Below, piece after piece: positions 10,031 through 22,939 of a stretch of DNA of 64,000 nucleotides. The stretch is from Chelonoidis abingdonii. Taxonomy: Eukaryota > Chordata > Testudines > Testudinidae. The stretch is taken from positions 65,001,050 through 65,065,049 of the forward strand of contig NC_133773.1 in assembly GCF_003597395.2 (NCBI RefSeq). Reading direction: 5' to 3'. The notes below the pieces were generated by a model, which ran no database searches, was not told the DNA's origin, and was given only the letters and a program-made list of their open reading frames with translations. Numbering within the stretch: position 1 is the first letter of the stretch; every line of letters starts with the position of its first letter. The translations under genes and the position numbers were made by a program.

Positions 10031-12605
10031 AAATGATGAATGCACATGTAATAAATCATGGCAACATCATGCACATAAAGACACAACTGACATCAGCTGC
10101 CATCAAATCTGGGACCTGCTGCAGCAAAAACGCAAGCCTCTACAACTTGAACGCCCTTATGTATGTGATAGTAATAGGTTGGATGGTCACTGAAACTAGA
10201 AGTTGTTATGATTACACAGACATGGCCAACATATTACATAGTCCCCATTTGACAAGCTCATATCAAACATTGGAGGCGCACTGTAGTTCAGCTCTCATTC
10301 TGTAACAAACCATGGTCATATGTACCCACCCAGAAAGCAAGCGTATCAGCCTGGATTGAAGACAGGACTATCAATACCAAAAGGAAAGCTGAGGTCAAAG
10401 CAATAGTAGGCTCTGTAGTGACTGTGGTCAGTCACTAAATGATCACATACATTCGATCTATGTACACACTATTAAGCAAATCTAGGCCTACCTTGCGCAA
10501 CTAACTAAACAATTGTTAGTACAATGTTGTTGACATTTATAAAAAATTATACAAAATTTGCTCACAGACTGAAATCTTTTATGACCATCCACTTCAAGTG
10601 AATTTCTTACCCCCAATATTGTCAGCACCATTCAAAAATCGTAAGATTGGTCCCCCCCAAATCATGACATTTTATAAAATAATAAATGTTGGGTTCTTTT
10701 TATTTGCTTCTGTTTTTTGAGACTTCAGGGGCTCATATTTTCAAGCTTTTCTCCAGAACCATGAAAGCTGGACACTTTAAAAAAAAATGAAAGCATATAT
10801 TCTGACATAATCACCTGGTACCAGGAGCTGCAGCTGTAAGAAAAATACCCAACAGTTCTGTGAGATTCACGATAACATTGTGAGAGATGACAACACTTCA
10901 CCTCATCCCAAATTGCTGATTCAGAAAAAATAAGGTTTGTAATGCAAGCCTGACAATTTGACTGTGGCATTGGTACTTTACCTAATAGAGAGAGGCATAA
11001 TATACAGTAGATTACATATCAGGTAGAATAATTCATTTATTTCTGCAACTGAAGAAAGGACTGAATAAACTCATAAATAATGAGGAACAGAACAGTGAGA
11101 ACTCTTGTTTAAAATGGAATTTCAGAACATGCATCTTAGATGTAATCCATTAAGTGAAAATGAATGTACAATTTATGAGTTAGATGACTGCCATTAGTAG
11201 GTATGTTTCCTATGTTTACATCACATTGTAAAATTGTTCAGTAATGTCAAACTTATTAATAAGGGTTATATAAATGCTATTCTTTTGTACCTGCAACAGT
11301 GTTAATGGGAAAAGCATGATTGATTAGGCTGACAACCAAGTAATTCCACAGAGACTACAGTAATTTATAAAGGCTCAGTTAATGAATTTTAGGATTTATG
11401 ACTTTATGTAACCAGAACACTGAGATGGAATTGGGGCCATGTTTTCAAAAGTGGCCTTTACAACTGTGCCTGCAGTTTTGCATTTGCAATTTTTTGTGCA
11501 TGCATTTTTTCATGCCCATTATTTTGCTTACCCAGTCAGATTTGTGAGCACAAAATTTTGGGATGCAGAGCTGATAACTAGCTGATTTACTATCTGATTT
11601 GACTATGCAAATGCGCTTTGGACCTACAAATTTAAGTTTCTGTGTTTGCAAAAACTTAGGTGTGGAAAAAATGCATACACAAAAAATTGCAAATATAAAT
11701 CTGAATACACCATATTAACAGTTTAAGGCTCCTTGGCATAAATGATCATTAATCCAAAATGCTTCAAAATTTTTGAAAAAGTTGAATGAATGATCAGTGC
11801 AAGCAGGGATGGATTAATGCAGGATCCATACAGCCACAGATCTGGTAACATGGTACATGGGTGCCCATGGACCCACAAAGTCCAGATCAAAGACTCCACT
11901 TCTGTGGAAGGAAGCATTTGCAAGACAGCGGGCCAAAAACCGTCACTATATAACTGATTCTTGATATGTCCCTGCTTGTTGCCCAGCTTCTTTTGTTATC
12001 TGACCTACTCTCAGTCAAGTGGCACCAGTAGGGTCTGCAGGGCTCAGGCATACAGAAAAAGCAGCAGCAGAACTACTGTTTCCATTTCCTGCCCACCCCA
12101 GTGGAGCTTCCTCTTCACATTTTGGTGGCCTGAGGAGGGGCTGTGTTAGGCAGCAGCCAGCCCAGACTGCATATAACTAATCTGAACATTTTAAGTCTTC
12201 TGCTCCTTGCACTCCACACCCCTGAGGTGGGTCATTCATACATCTGGCCATACAATGCAAAGGCCCTCCACTGGTCCAAAACAGGAAAAAAAGAAAAAAG
12301 CCCAACCCTAAATGTGGGATAGGGAGCAGGACAGGTTCTTGCGCTCAAATAGAACAAGGGCCACCAGACTAAAGGAGGGGCAGTGAAGCAGAAAAGAACC
12401 TTAGGATTCAAAGAGGGGGCACAGACGAGTAAGAACAGGCCTGAAAGTTCTAAGTTGAGGGGAAAAAGGAAGACTGGGGGTTGTGTGGCATAAGAGAAAA
12501 ATGCTTATCGTATCAGAATGAGACACGAGGCTGAAACAGCAGAGGAAGAAAGGTCCTCAGAGATCATAAGACAAAGGAGATGAGGAAGGTCAGAAGTTGG
12601 AGCTG

Positions 12606-14643
12606 AGGCCACGTCTACACTACAGGATAATATCAAATTAGCTAAAATCGGTTTTATAAAACTGATATTATAAATTTGATTTCATGCGGCCACACTAGGC
12701 ACAGTAATTTGGCATTGTGCGTCCATGGTCCGAGGCTAACGTCGATTTCTGAAGCGTTGCATTGTGGGTAGCTCTTCCGTAGCTATCCCATAGTTCCCGC
12801 AGTCTCCCCCGCCCCTTGGAATTCTGGGTTGAATCATTATTGTCGCGGGTGGTTCTGGGTAAATGTCGTCAGTCATTCCTTCCTCCGGAAAACATCAGCT
12901 GACAATCCTTTCGTGCCGTTTTTCCCTGGATTGCCCTGGCAGATTGCCATAGCACGGCAACGACATGAGCCCGTTGTTCAGCTTTTTTTTTCCGGCACCG
13001 TATGGTGTACTGGAATGCCCGCGGACAGAGAGGCGATACTCCAGCCGTACAACAGCAGCATTCACTTGCTTTGCATTTGATAGCAGAGATGGTTACCGGT
13101 CGTTCTGTACCGCGTCTAACTGCGCGTGGGAGAAAACTGGCAATGAGAATGACGTTTATCTCTCCTCCTCTGTGTCTGTCCGCTGCTATCATGAGTGCCC
13201 TGGCTGAAATGGCCGGGGCACAACGCAAAAGCAAATTGGGGATTGACTCACTTGGGACTGAGTCAATCCCTCCTTATATGCGTTTCTAAAAATAGAGTCA
13301 GTCCTGCTTAGAATAAGGGGCAAGTGTATTAGAGCACCAGTGTATCAGAGCACAGCTGCTCTGTGTCAGTATTCACAGGGGATGCCCCTGCAACAACCCA
13401 CCCATTGCTTCCCTTCCTCCCCCAACCTTCCTGGCTACCGTGGCAGTGTCCCCCCGTTTGTGTCATGATTAGTAAAGAATGCAGGAATAAGAAACAGAGA
13501 CTTGTTAGTGAGATAAAATGAGGGAGGAGGAAGCCTCCCGGGCTTATGACAGTCCAGGCAGTACAGAATCTTTTTTCTTTACACAGGAAAGGCGAGAGGG
13601 CTGATGAAGCTCAGCCCCAGTTGCTTATGATGAAGACGGTTACCAGCCGTTCTGTTTACCATTACTGGGATGAACTGGAAGTCATCCCAATTTTACCAGG
13701 CCCCCCCGGCCAGCCTACCTGAATGGCAGCCACAGCACTCACGGGCTGATTATTCGATGACGAAGTATCAGTCATATTGCACCGTCTTACCACCGGAGAC
13801 GGAGGAGAGGAGTGGATACTGCTCTTCACTGCTGCAGACATGCGCGTCTCTACCAGCAGCATTCAGTACACATAGGGTGACATTGAAAAGAAGTCAGAAA
13901 TGATTTCTTCCCTTTTTCTTTCACGTGGGTGGTTGGTGGGGGAAAACTGAGGAGCTATTCCCTGAACCACGCCAGACACTGTGTTTGAACCTACAGGACA
14001 TTGGGAGCTCAGCAAGAATGCAAATACTTTCAGAGACTGTGTGGACTGTGGGGATAGCTGGAGTCTCAGTACCCCCATCCAATGAGCGTCCATTGAGTCT
14101 CTGGGCTTCCATTACGCTTGTCACGCAGCGCTGTGTATCCTGGAGATTTTTTTTCAACGCTTGGCATTTCGTGTTCTGTAACGGAGCTCTGATAGACAGA
14201 TTTGTCTCCCATACAGCGATCAGATTAGTATCTTCCCGTACGTCCATGCTTGGAGCTCTTTTTGGATTGAGACTGCATCGCCACCCGTGCTATGATCAGA
14301 GCTCCATACGCTGGGCAAAGACAAGGAATGTAATCAAAAGTTCGCGGGGCTTTTCCTGTACCTTGCCCGCTGCATCCGAGTTCAAGATGCTGTCCAGAGC
14401 AGGTCACATGTGCACCTGTGAGGATACCGCCCAGAGGCCAAATAACGTCGATTTTCCATCCACACTAACCGATAATCCGATATGTAATATTGAATTTATA
14501 CTCCTCTCGTCGGGGTGGAGTACAGAAATCGATTTAAAGAGCCCTTTATATCGATATAAAGGGCGTTGTAGTGTGGACGGGTACAGCGTTAAATCGATTT
14601 AACGCTCTTTAAATAGATTTAAATGCATAGTGTAAACCAGGCC
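12606..14643. mobile_element. Large non-autonomous TIR DNA transposon (about 2 kb)
   Basis: The left end reads AGGCCACGTCTACACTACAG and the right end ATAGTGTAAACCAGGCC, giving imperfect terminal inverted repeats of about 18 bp. The interior is richer in G+C and CpG than the flanks. Its right part contains inverted words such as CCCTTTATATCGATATAAAG and TTAAATCGATTTAA. The open frames inside, the longest 225 codons at 13925-14602, show no transposase motifs and overlap on both strands. No convincing 8-bp duplication is visible, only TGA next to each end, so hAT versus Harbinger cannot be decided. The good preservation and CpG content suggest a fairly recent insertion. Confidence 0.7.
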
Positions 14644-17069
14644 TGAGTGACGAAGGGGAGAAGGGGCAGCATGAATGCTTGTTTCTTATGGGGGTATATG
14701 ACAGTATTGAAGGGGAAGTCGATGCTGGATTTTTATATATTTTCAGTGGAAGATTTTCCATAGAATGGTGATGCTGATTTGACACATATTATTATGTTTT
14801 GGGGATGTACTGTACGTATTATTTTTTTTTAAAAGGCACTGCTGCAGTATTAGTATGCTCCTTTCTATCCTGAGCCTGTTAGATGCTGAACTCTTTCTTG
14901 AGCACCCTCAGCTCCTGTTGACTTTATTGCCATGCTGAGTGATTAGCACATTGCAAGACAACTCCTTTATTCCTGGTGGAGCACTCCTACGCACCATAAT
15001 AGAAAATGAGAACATTTCTGCAGTTTAAAAAAAAAAAGATAAATAATCTTATAGCAAGGCTATCATTCTCTGTTACATTTTGGAGGTTGAGCTCAAAATT
15101 CTGTAGAAAGGATATCTTTCAGTATGAAATTCTGTATGGCTTTAGAGTCATTTCTGTAGAACGTTATTTAATTTTTGTAGCAGCTTATCCCTAGGATTTA
15201 TCTCCATTAATCTGTGTAGGACTTTCTCATAAGGGTATGTTTAAAAATAACACACTTAAGGAGCTTAATGGAGTTTTAACAGCTCTTTTTATTCATCTGA
15301 CACTGACCATTTCTGAAGACAAGATACTGGGCTATTAGTCTATGCTGCTATGAAAAATTCTGTTTTCTCCTACTTCCTATAAAATGCTATTTTCAATCAT
15401 CTTACCATGAAGTATTGTTGAATTTCTTCCAGCAAAATGATTATAAGAAACTATTTTTAAGATCATCTCAATAACTTTCATCTTGGTTGACTAATAACCC
15501 AGAATCATTAATGATATTTTTAATCATACTTAATGGTGCTTTGATTACTAATTTTAATGAAAAAGGAATGTTGATTGGGGATATGGAATACCTTTGCTGT
15601 AAGTCACAGAAACTTAATGGCTTTTACATAACATTTTATATTCGTTTATGAGAGTTTTCTTTTTTCTTTTTTGTTTCGTGAGGGGAGGGACAGGCTGTGG
15701 AGAAGGGTAACTATTTATTTGCTTATGGTATGAGTGCAGTGGTGAAACAATAGGCAAGACTAAGCTAGTCTAATATATATTTTTCTGTCCACAGTGGCAA
15801 CAGGTCATATCATTTATTATACTAATAATAGTAATATAGGATGCTAACAGACGAAATTAAAAACTAGTCCTTTCCTTCCCAGCAATTACAATTTTTTGCC
15901 TGTATAATAAAAAAGGTGACATTGTGACTTTTTTAAATTTTCAGTTTGCCACATAGTCACATTAAAAAACATACAACAACAAAAAACCCACAACCAAAAA
16001 AGAAAAATAGGCAGGAACACCTTTAAATTCACTGAGATATGTTATTGTTGTTTTGTCTTTTTAAATTTCCTTTTCACACCAGTTTGATATTTCCTGTACA
16101 TGTGTATCAGTACCAAAATATTAATCTAATAATCCTTTCAGGATGAGCAATCAGTTTTCATTTACATATCAATCATGTTTATACTTTAACATTTACATCA
16201 GTCCTTTCAAATCCATTTTCAGCGCTGCTGGAGACTTTGGTTTTCTATTTATACATCTCATTTTCATCCTCTGTTTTATATTTTTTTTATCTTGTCTATT
16301 TTCACTGCTGCAATAATAGGCTGAAATGCTGTTGATGGCATCTTGTCAATAGTTTATATTTTTAAAATGCTGTTTGTAAGCTGTGATGTAGTGTTAAGAA
16401 CATAAGAATGGCCATACTGGGTCAGACCTGAGGTCCATCCAACCCAGTATCCTGTCTACCAACAGTGGCCAATGCCAGGTGCCCCAGAGGGAGTGAACCT
16501 AACAGTTAATGATCTAGTGATCTCTCTCCTGCAATCCATCTCCATCCTCTGACAAACATTCCTTACCCTTCCTAGCTAATAGCCATTAATAAACTTAACC
16601 TCCATGAATTTATCTAGTTATTTTTTAAACCCTGCTATAGTCCTAGCCATCACAACCTCCTCAGGCAAGGAGTTCCACAGGTTGACTGTGTGCTGTGTGA
16701 AGAAGAACTTCCTTTTATTTGTTTTAAACCTGCTGCCCTGCCCATATTAATTTCATTTGGTGGCCCCTAGTTCTTTGTTATGGAACAAGAAATAAGCCTT
16801 CATTATTCCAACTTTCTCCACGCACTGATTGATTTTATATTCCTCTATCAATATCCCCCTTTTGTTCCTCACTTTTCCAAGCTGAAAAGTCTAAGCCTCT
16901 GAAGTCTTCCTCAAATGGGACTGTTCCCAAACCTTTGTCTGAACTTTTCTGAACTTTTCTGAATTTTCTAATGCAGTATATTATTTTGTGAGATGAGGAG
17001 AACAATCTGTACGCAATTCAGATTTGGGCAGTCCTGGATTTATTAAGGGCAATAGATTTCTCTATTTTA

Positions 17070-17279
17070 TTATCTATCTCTTTTTACTTGCCTATCATCC
17101 TGTTTGCAATCTCTCTCTTGTGTGTACAGGTTACACACCATAGTTAATAGTTCCGCAATTTCACATTTGAGTTCTTTCAGAACTCTTGGGTGAATGCCGT
17201 CTGGTCCCGGTGATTTGTTACTGTTAAATTTATCAATTAATTCCAAAACTTCCTCTAGTGACACTTCAATCTCTGACAA
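17070..17279 (-). pseudogene. LINE reverse transcriptase fragment
   Basis: Seventy codons on the - strand contain SLEEVLELIDKFNSNKSPGP followed by DGIHPRVLKELKCEIAELL. This is the conserved first block of a CR1/L2-type reverse transcriptase. The catalytic blocks with the aspartates that normally follow are absent because the sequence passes almost directly into the 3' UTR. It is part of the antisense LINE and not a host gene. Confidence 0.8.
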
Positions 17280-18069
17280 TTCCTCAGATTTGCCACCTAG
17301 AAAGTACGGCTCAGGTTTGGGAATCTCGCTAACTTCCTCAGCCGTGAAGACTGAAGCAAAGAATTAATTTAGTTTCTCTGCAATGACTTTATTGTCTTTA
17401 AGCGCTCCTTTTGTATCTCGATCGTCCAGGGGCCCCACTGGTTGTTTAGCAGGCTTCCTGCTTCTGATATTCTTAAAAAACATTTTGTTATTACCTTTTG
17501 AGTTTTTAGCTAGCTGTTCACCTTTTTGGCATTTCTTATTACATTTTTACACTTAATTTAGCAGTGTTCATGCTCCTTTCTGTTTACCTCACTAGGATTG
17601 ACTTCCACTTTTTAAAAGATGCCTTTTTATCTTTCACTGCTGCTTTTACGTGCTTGTTAAGCCATGGTGGCTCTTCTTTACTTCTTTTACTGTGTTTTTT
17701 AATTTGGGGTATACATTTAAGTTCGGCCTGTCTTTGAAAAGTGTCCATACAGCTTGCAGGGATTTCACTCTAGTCACTGTACCTTTTAATTTCTGTTTAA
17801 CTAACCTCCTCATTTTTGCATAGTTTCCCTTTCTGGAATTAAATGCCACAGTGTTGGGCTGTTGAGGTGTTCTTCCCATCACGGGAATGTTAAATGTTAT
17901 TATATTATGGTCACTATTTCCAAAGCAGTCCTGTTATAGTTACCTCTTGGACCAGATCCTGCGCTCCACTCAGGTCTACATTGAGAATTGCCTCTCCCCA
18001 CGTGGGTTCCTGTACCAGCTGCTCCAAGAAGCAATCTTTTAAAGTATCGAGAAATTTTGTCTCGGCATT

Positions 18070-18444
18070 TCATCCTGAGGTGACATGTACCCAGTCAATA
18101 TGGGGATAATTGAAATCCCCCACTATTATTGAGTTATTTATTTTGATAGCCTCTCTAATCTCCCTTAGCATTTCATCGTCACTGTCACTGTCCTGGTCAG
18201 GTGATCGATAATAGATCCCTAATGTTATAGTCTTATTAGAGCATGGAATTATTATCCATAGAGATTCTATGGAACATGTGGCTTCATTTAAGATTTTTGC
18301 TTCATTCGATTCTACATTTTCTTTTGCATATAGTGCCATTCTCCCTCCCTCCCTCCCTCCCTCCCCCCGGCATGACCTGTTCTGTCCTTCCAATATATTT
18401 TGTGCCCCGGAATGATTGTGTCCCATTGATTGTCTCCACTCCAC
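18070..18444 (-). pseudogene. LINE endonuclease (EEP family) fragment
   Basis: The - strand frame ends in MLREIREAIKINNSIIVGDF followed by NYPHIDW, the catalytic GDFN and H-x-D-W region of a LINE apurinic/apyrimidinic-like endonuclease. GIYYRSPDQ upstream is the conserved YRPP-like block. The amino-terminal third does not match this pattern and is probably out of frame. The fragment sits upstream of the RT fragment in the LINE's own direction, as expected. Confidence 0.75.
18341..18367. repeat. (CCCT)n simple repeat
   Basis: Six consecutive CTCC-type units run into a C-tract, inside the antisense LINE. Confidence 0.8.
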
Positions 18445-18699
18445 CAGGTTTCTGTGATGCCTATTATATTAATATCCTCCGTAACATGAGAGACCCATCT
18501 TATTATTTAGACGTCTACCATTTGTGTACAAGCACTTTAAAAACTTGTCACTGTTTATTTGTCTGCCATTTTCTGATGTGTCAGATTCTTGGACAGGAAT
18601 TTGTGTTTCAGGAAGGAGATTTTATGCATCCATGCAATGATCCAAAAGAATATGTCCTCTATTGTTTACAGTAAATTAGGGTTGACCTTTGTTCTTTTT

Positions 18700-18835
18700 C
18701 TAGCTTTGCTACTGATGTTTCATCTTTCTATGACTCTGTTTCCTCATCTAGAAAATGCAAATAATGGCACATGCTTCTCTTTGTAAAGTGCTTTGAGATT
18801 AATTCATGAAAAGTGCTATACGTTATTATTTACAC
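18700..18835 (+). repeat. MIR-like SINE 3' half
   Basis: TGACTCTGTTTCCTCATCTA, AAAATGCAAATAATGGCAC, TTTGTAAAGTGCTTTGAGAT and AAAAGTGCTATACGTTATTA are the standard order of the MIR 3' half. It lies just outside the LINE. Confidence 0.65.
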
Positions 18836-18985
18836 TATTTAGACTTTTTGGGGAGGTGGGAGGAAGCTCAATTCCTTGCAAGACCTCATAATTGTTGGAG
18901 TAGCCTCTGAGGCCTTAGAAACTCAGGGGTGTGATGCAGTGGTTTCTGAGACCTTATACACTCAGTAGCCTCTGACACCTTATCC

Positions 18986-19404
18986 CAGGGGTGGCCAATC
19001 TGTGGCTCCGGAGCCACATGCAGCTCATCAGAAGTTAATATGTGTCTCCTTGTATAGGCACTGACTCCGAGGCTGGAGCTACAGGCACCAACTTTCCAAT
19101 GTGCTGGAGAGTGCTCACTGCTCAACCCCAAGCTCTGCCACAGGCCCTGCCCCCACTCCACCCCTTCCCTCCCCTGAGCCTGCCATGGCCTCGTTCCTCC
19201 CCCATCCCACCCAGAACCTCCTGCATGCCACAAACCAGCTGATTGGTAGGTGCGGGGAAGAAAGGGGGAGGTACTGATCGGCAGGGGCTGCCAGTGGGCG
19301 GGAGGTGCTTGGGGAGGTGGAGCTGTTGACATATTACTGTGGTTCTTTGGCAATGTACATTGGTAAATTCTGGTTCCTTCTTAGGCTCAGGTTGGCCACC
19401 CCTG
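18986..19404. mobile_element. hAT-like non-autonomous element
   Basis: The ends are CAGGGGTGGCCAA and TTGGCCACCCCTG, a perfect 13-bp terminal inverted repeat. They are flanked by 8-bp CCTTATCC on the left (18978-18985) and CTTTATCC on the right (19405-19412), a target duplication with one mismatch. An 8-bp duplication and CAGGGGT ends are typical of hAT elements. The 419-bp interior is G+C-rich and has no transposase. Confidence 0.85.
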
Positions 19405-19436
19405 CTTTATCCGATTGGTCACCAAGAACTCAGCTT

Positions 19437-19557
19437 GACTCCAAACTCACTGGGGTTTCTTTACTGGCATACAGTCAAACCACACTTGAGTTGATCAGGC
19501 TCAATTGTAGGGTGGGTACAGGGTATACCCCACATCCAGTGTACATAATCATGAATC
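19437..19557. repeat. Dispersed repeat, copy A of a 121-bp unit
   Basis: The unit from GACTCCAAACTCACTGGGGT to CATGAATCA recurs at 21098-21220 with only a few differences, in the same orientation. It starts right after the hAT-like element. It may be part of an LTR or a longer unit, and its class is unknown. Confidence 0.7.
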
Positions 19558-20816
19558 ATCTCATATATGGACTTATACTTAATACTGTTGGTTAGTATAT
19601 CACATATTTTATGGTTGGTCTACTCATTTTTGTAGCCCATCCACATCTAGATCATGAGTTGTTCACACACTTCTCTATGTGCTAGACCACAGCTGCAAGC
19701 TATCACACCTTGCTTACTATCCTACTATCTCTTTTCTGCTAGCTACATCTTTTACATGTTTGCAAGGCTACAGTAAATTCATGGTTTGCTCATTGTTTCA
19801 TGCCCTTGCTTAGAACAGACCTACGATAAGAGGAATTATGGGGAAAGGGAAAGGAGCCTCAAGGGAGAACACATTTTTTTTTATTAAATATAGGTATATT
19901 GTAGTTATATGGTAGAAAAGGGGATGCTGAGTACAGAGTTGCGTTAAAAACTGTAACATCCCATGCACTGCTTTATGTTAACACTTGACACATTGTTCTT
20001 GTTCAGTAAGAAGTGTATCAAGGGATAAAAAATATTGTTATAGTCCTATATCGTATAATAAATTTAGATAAAAGGTCATAGACATGAGACACTGTTTTAA
20101 TAGCAAAGTTCAGATACTATTTCTTTTAACAGCACTGAGTAGATGCCTTGTAAACCTTTGTGTCTGCTTCAAGATTGAATTGACTCTAGATTGTGTATAA
20201 ATGATTTACTGTATCAGCAGAAAAATAAATGCCTATCTCAGCAGCGAATGGAATTGTAACTTAGTTCTCTGAACAAACATCATTAAATCATCTCACCTGC
20301 TGAGTAAGATTGGATGCTTGAGATCCATATTCCATGATCGGGGAAGGCTTGGACAAAGCAGTAAATTGGACCCAGAGTAACAGGAAGTGGCATCACACAC
20401 TTTTGAATAATTCCATCCACCTATCCATGTAAGTAAGCATAGGTGCTTCTATGAGAGGAAAATCAAGGACTTAGGAGTAGGAAAAGGACAAGAGTCTTTC
20501 TAGGCTTGTGGAGGTAAGTACTCAAATACCATGGTATTCATACATGTTAAAGCCAGAAGGCTTTTAAAATGGTGATCCTCTAATCTGCCATCCTGCATCA
20601 CTCAGACCATAGATCCTCACTCATCAGTTTCTCCAGTAAGTCCATAACTGGTGACAGGTGTAAAACAAATTCCATCATTTGCATACAGGCTGAGGGTGAA
20701 AGGCATAGTCTATTGGGTGCAAAGAGATCTGAAGTTTTGGTGGATCCAAATCCCATTTAACTTTATGCATTCTAGGATCATCTCAACTCCTTGTTGTTGT
20801 TTTTTTAAACATGTTG

Positions 20817-21090
20817 TCATAAATAGATAGCTAAGGGTTAATGTTTCTTTTACCTGTAAAGGGTTAACAAAGGGAACCAAACACCTGACCAGAGGACCAA
20901 TCAGGAAACCGGATTTTTTAAAAGTCGGGAGAATTTGGGGTCTTTTGTCTGTCTCTCAGCTATGGAAGGTTCTTCTATTTTCTCTTCTGTTTCAAATTGT
21001 AAGTACAGGTAGAAAAACAATATGAGGCTTTATGTTGTTTTGGTTTGTATTTACATGTGTGTAGCTTGCTAGAATGTTTCAAATTGGATA
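20817..21090 (+). repeat. Dispersed repeat, LTR-like left part
   Basis: The block begins TGTCATAAATAGATAGCTAA and GGGTTAATGTTTCTTTTACC, then TAAAGGGTTAACAAAGGG and ACCAGAGGACCAATCAGGAA, and continues to GTAAGTACAGGTAGAAA. I recognise this series as a dispersed turtle repeat with an LTR-like opening. No matching CA end or internal coding region is seen here, so it may be an LTR fragment. Confidence 0.5.
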
Positions 21091-21097
21091 TCTTTGT

Positions 21098-21220
21098 GAC
21101 TCCAAACTCACTGGGGTATCTTTACTGGCATACAAGTCAAACCACACTTGAGTTGATCAGGCTCAAATGTAGGGTGGGTACAGGGTATACCCCACATCCA
21201 GTGTTACATATCATGAATCA
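21098..21220. repeat. Dispersed repeat, copy B of the 121-bp unit
   Basis: It nearly matches copy A at 19437-19557 (shared CACTTGAGTTGATCAGGCTC and GGTGGGTACAGGGTATACCC). It sits between the LTR-like block and a DNA-transposon end. The two copies 1.5 kb apart could mark one broken element or two insertions. Confidence 0.7.
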
Positions 21221-21225
21221 ACCGT

Positions 21226-21566
21226 TTGCTGGGTCATCATCCAAGACTACTATAACATGAAATATATGGCAGAATGCAACTAAAACAGATAAAGAGATTG
21301 CACTACAGTACTTGTATGAGGTGAATTGAAAAATACTATTTCTTTTGTTTATCATTTTTACAGTGCAAATATTTGTAATAAAAATAATATACACTTTGCA
21401 GTTACAACACAGAATACAATATATATGAAAATGTAGAAAACCATCCAAAATATTTAATAAATTTCAATTAGTATGCTATAGTTTAAGTATGATTAAAGCT
21501 GATTAATCACAATTGATCTTTTTAAGTTAATTGGGTGAGTTAACTGTGATTAATCAATAGCCCTAA
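21226..21566. mobile_element. Right end of a DNA transposon, internally deleted
   Basis: The block starts CTGGGTCATCATCCAAGACT, passes AAAGAGATTGCACTACAGTA and ATTTGTAATAAAAATAATAT, and ends in paired GATTAATCACAATTGATC and GTTAACTGTGATTAATCAAT, then AGCCCTAA. The terminal GATTAATC words form an inverted pair. I recognise the order as the right end of a large, common sauropsid DNA element. The junction AAAACAG/ATAAAGAG joins parts that are not adjacent in the longer form. The superfamily is not certain. Confidence 0.55.
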
Positions 21567-22939
21567 TTTCTGCACATTATTTGCTCTTCTGTACCAGCTT
21601 TTGCCTTTAAGAAGATGTCAGCATTTCAAAGCAGGGTACCTGTTATGTGTTTGGCACTCAGTTCTCCTGTCTTGCAGTATTCTGTGTACCCACAGCGTTA
21701 TATAAACAAATAGTAATAACCATATTACAGCTGCTTTTGGTATCTCTGTAGCTTAAGGTCAGCTGTAATTCTATTACAAAAAACACTTTTAATGAAAATC
21801 AGTCTGGATCTGAATTTCTCCCCATAGAAATTAGCATTAATTAAGGCTAGATGAATCAGTTCAGATAAAATAAGCATTGACCTGAATCTCTGACCATCCC
21901 CAGAATTGACTTGAAATTTTTCAGTTAATATTATGTTTTGATTTTTATTCAGTTCTATTTTCTGCTTTTGTTTGGGACTGGGAATGGAAATATTGATGTT
22001 CTGCCAGAAAAATTGCTGCCCTGGGATTTACAAACCAGCAAGAACTCCTGTAAATATTGAATGTGTGTTCTCACAAGAGCTCCATCCCAATTTACAGATC
22101 AAAGAGGAATGGAATTCAGTCAACCTTTTGGGGCTTATGTGAACTACACCAAATTTCCCTGGCATTTGAGTTTTGCCCATTAGTAGCCAAGATGCATAGG
22201 TGTTTTGCACCATGATTTCCCCCAAATATTCCCATAGTTCCCTTGCATAAAGCCTTTTTACACTTTGGATGGAGACCCATATTCCATACAAAGTACAACT
22301 GTTGCCAAACACCCATGGGGACACAAACTCATTCATGCTAATACTGACACACCGTAAATGAGAAGGGGTGTGATCATGATCAAATCAAACTACCAGTTGG
22401 AATATGAACATAGAGCATTTGTGACACTGCTAGTGCAGTAGCTGACCAGCTCTATTGTTTATATTTCAAATAATTATTTACATCACCAAGCCCTACCATG
22501 ACACTGTGCAGGGTATCACAGGGGAACTTGCGAGGGGTAGGAACTTTTACATATATTAGTGTATTTTTCCTGGCTTAAATTAATATAGGTCAGCAGGAAC
22601 AATTAAACCAGAATCCAAATGAGCTTGAAAGAATCATATCAGAGCAGCAGAAAACAGACTAACCCCTCAAAATGCAATGTATAAATTGAAGTAACTAATA
22701 GGATCTTATTTTCATTCAGATTGCTTTCCAATGCTCTCTAAGGTTTATTGCAAGGGAGAATATAATTTCAGTCCATGTGCCTAGATGATAAAAAGAGGAG
22801 ATGTCTTTTAAATCTGAGTAAGTCCTATTGAGTTAGTTTTTGTTTCAGGCCTATTGATCTTGACCATGTCTGTTTAACTTATATGTACATCTTTCAGTAA
22901 CACCATCCTTTCCAAAATACCTCAAGAATCTGTTAATTA

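Larger units (their letters stand above)
16398..18585 (-). mobile_element. CR1-like non-LTR retrotransposon, antisense, internally deleted
   Basis: Read on the - strand, this is a LINE. Its 5' part at 18070-18444 encodes an apurinic endonuclease tail with TLGIYYRSPDQD and VGDFNYPHIDW, the conserved GDFN-H/P-IDW motif. Between 17070 and 17279 lies the start of the reverse transcriptase, with KSPGPDGIHPRVLKEL. The 3' UTR runs down to 16398, where the + strand reads AAGAACATAAGAATGGCCAT. Most of the RT palm and thumb between about 17095 and 16980 is missing, and frameshifts separate the blocks, so the copy is dead. This element type is abundant in turtles and crocodilians. The exact clade within the CR1 superfamily is not settled. 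Confidence 0.8.

Noticed and set aside
13925..14602. 225-codon open frame on the + strand as a possible gene
   Set aside because: It lies wholly inside the 2-kb TIR element, has no domain or motif, and overlaps other open frames on both strands.
18243..18674. 143-codon + strand frame
   Set aside because: It is the antisense shadow of the LINE endonuclease region.
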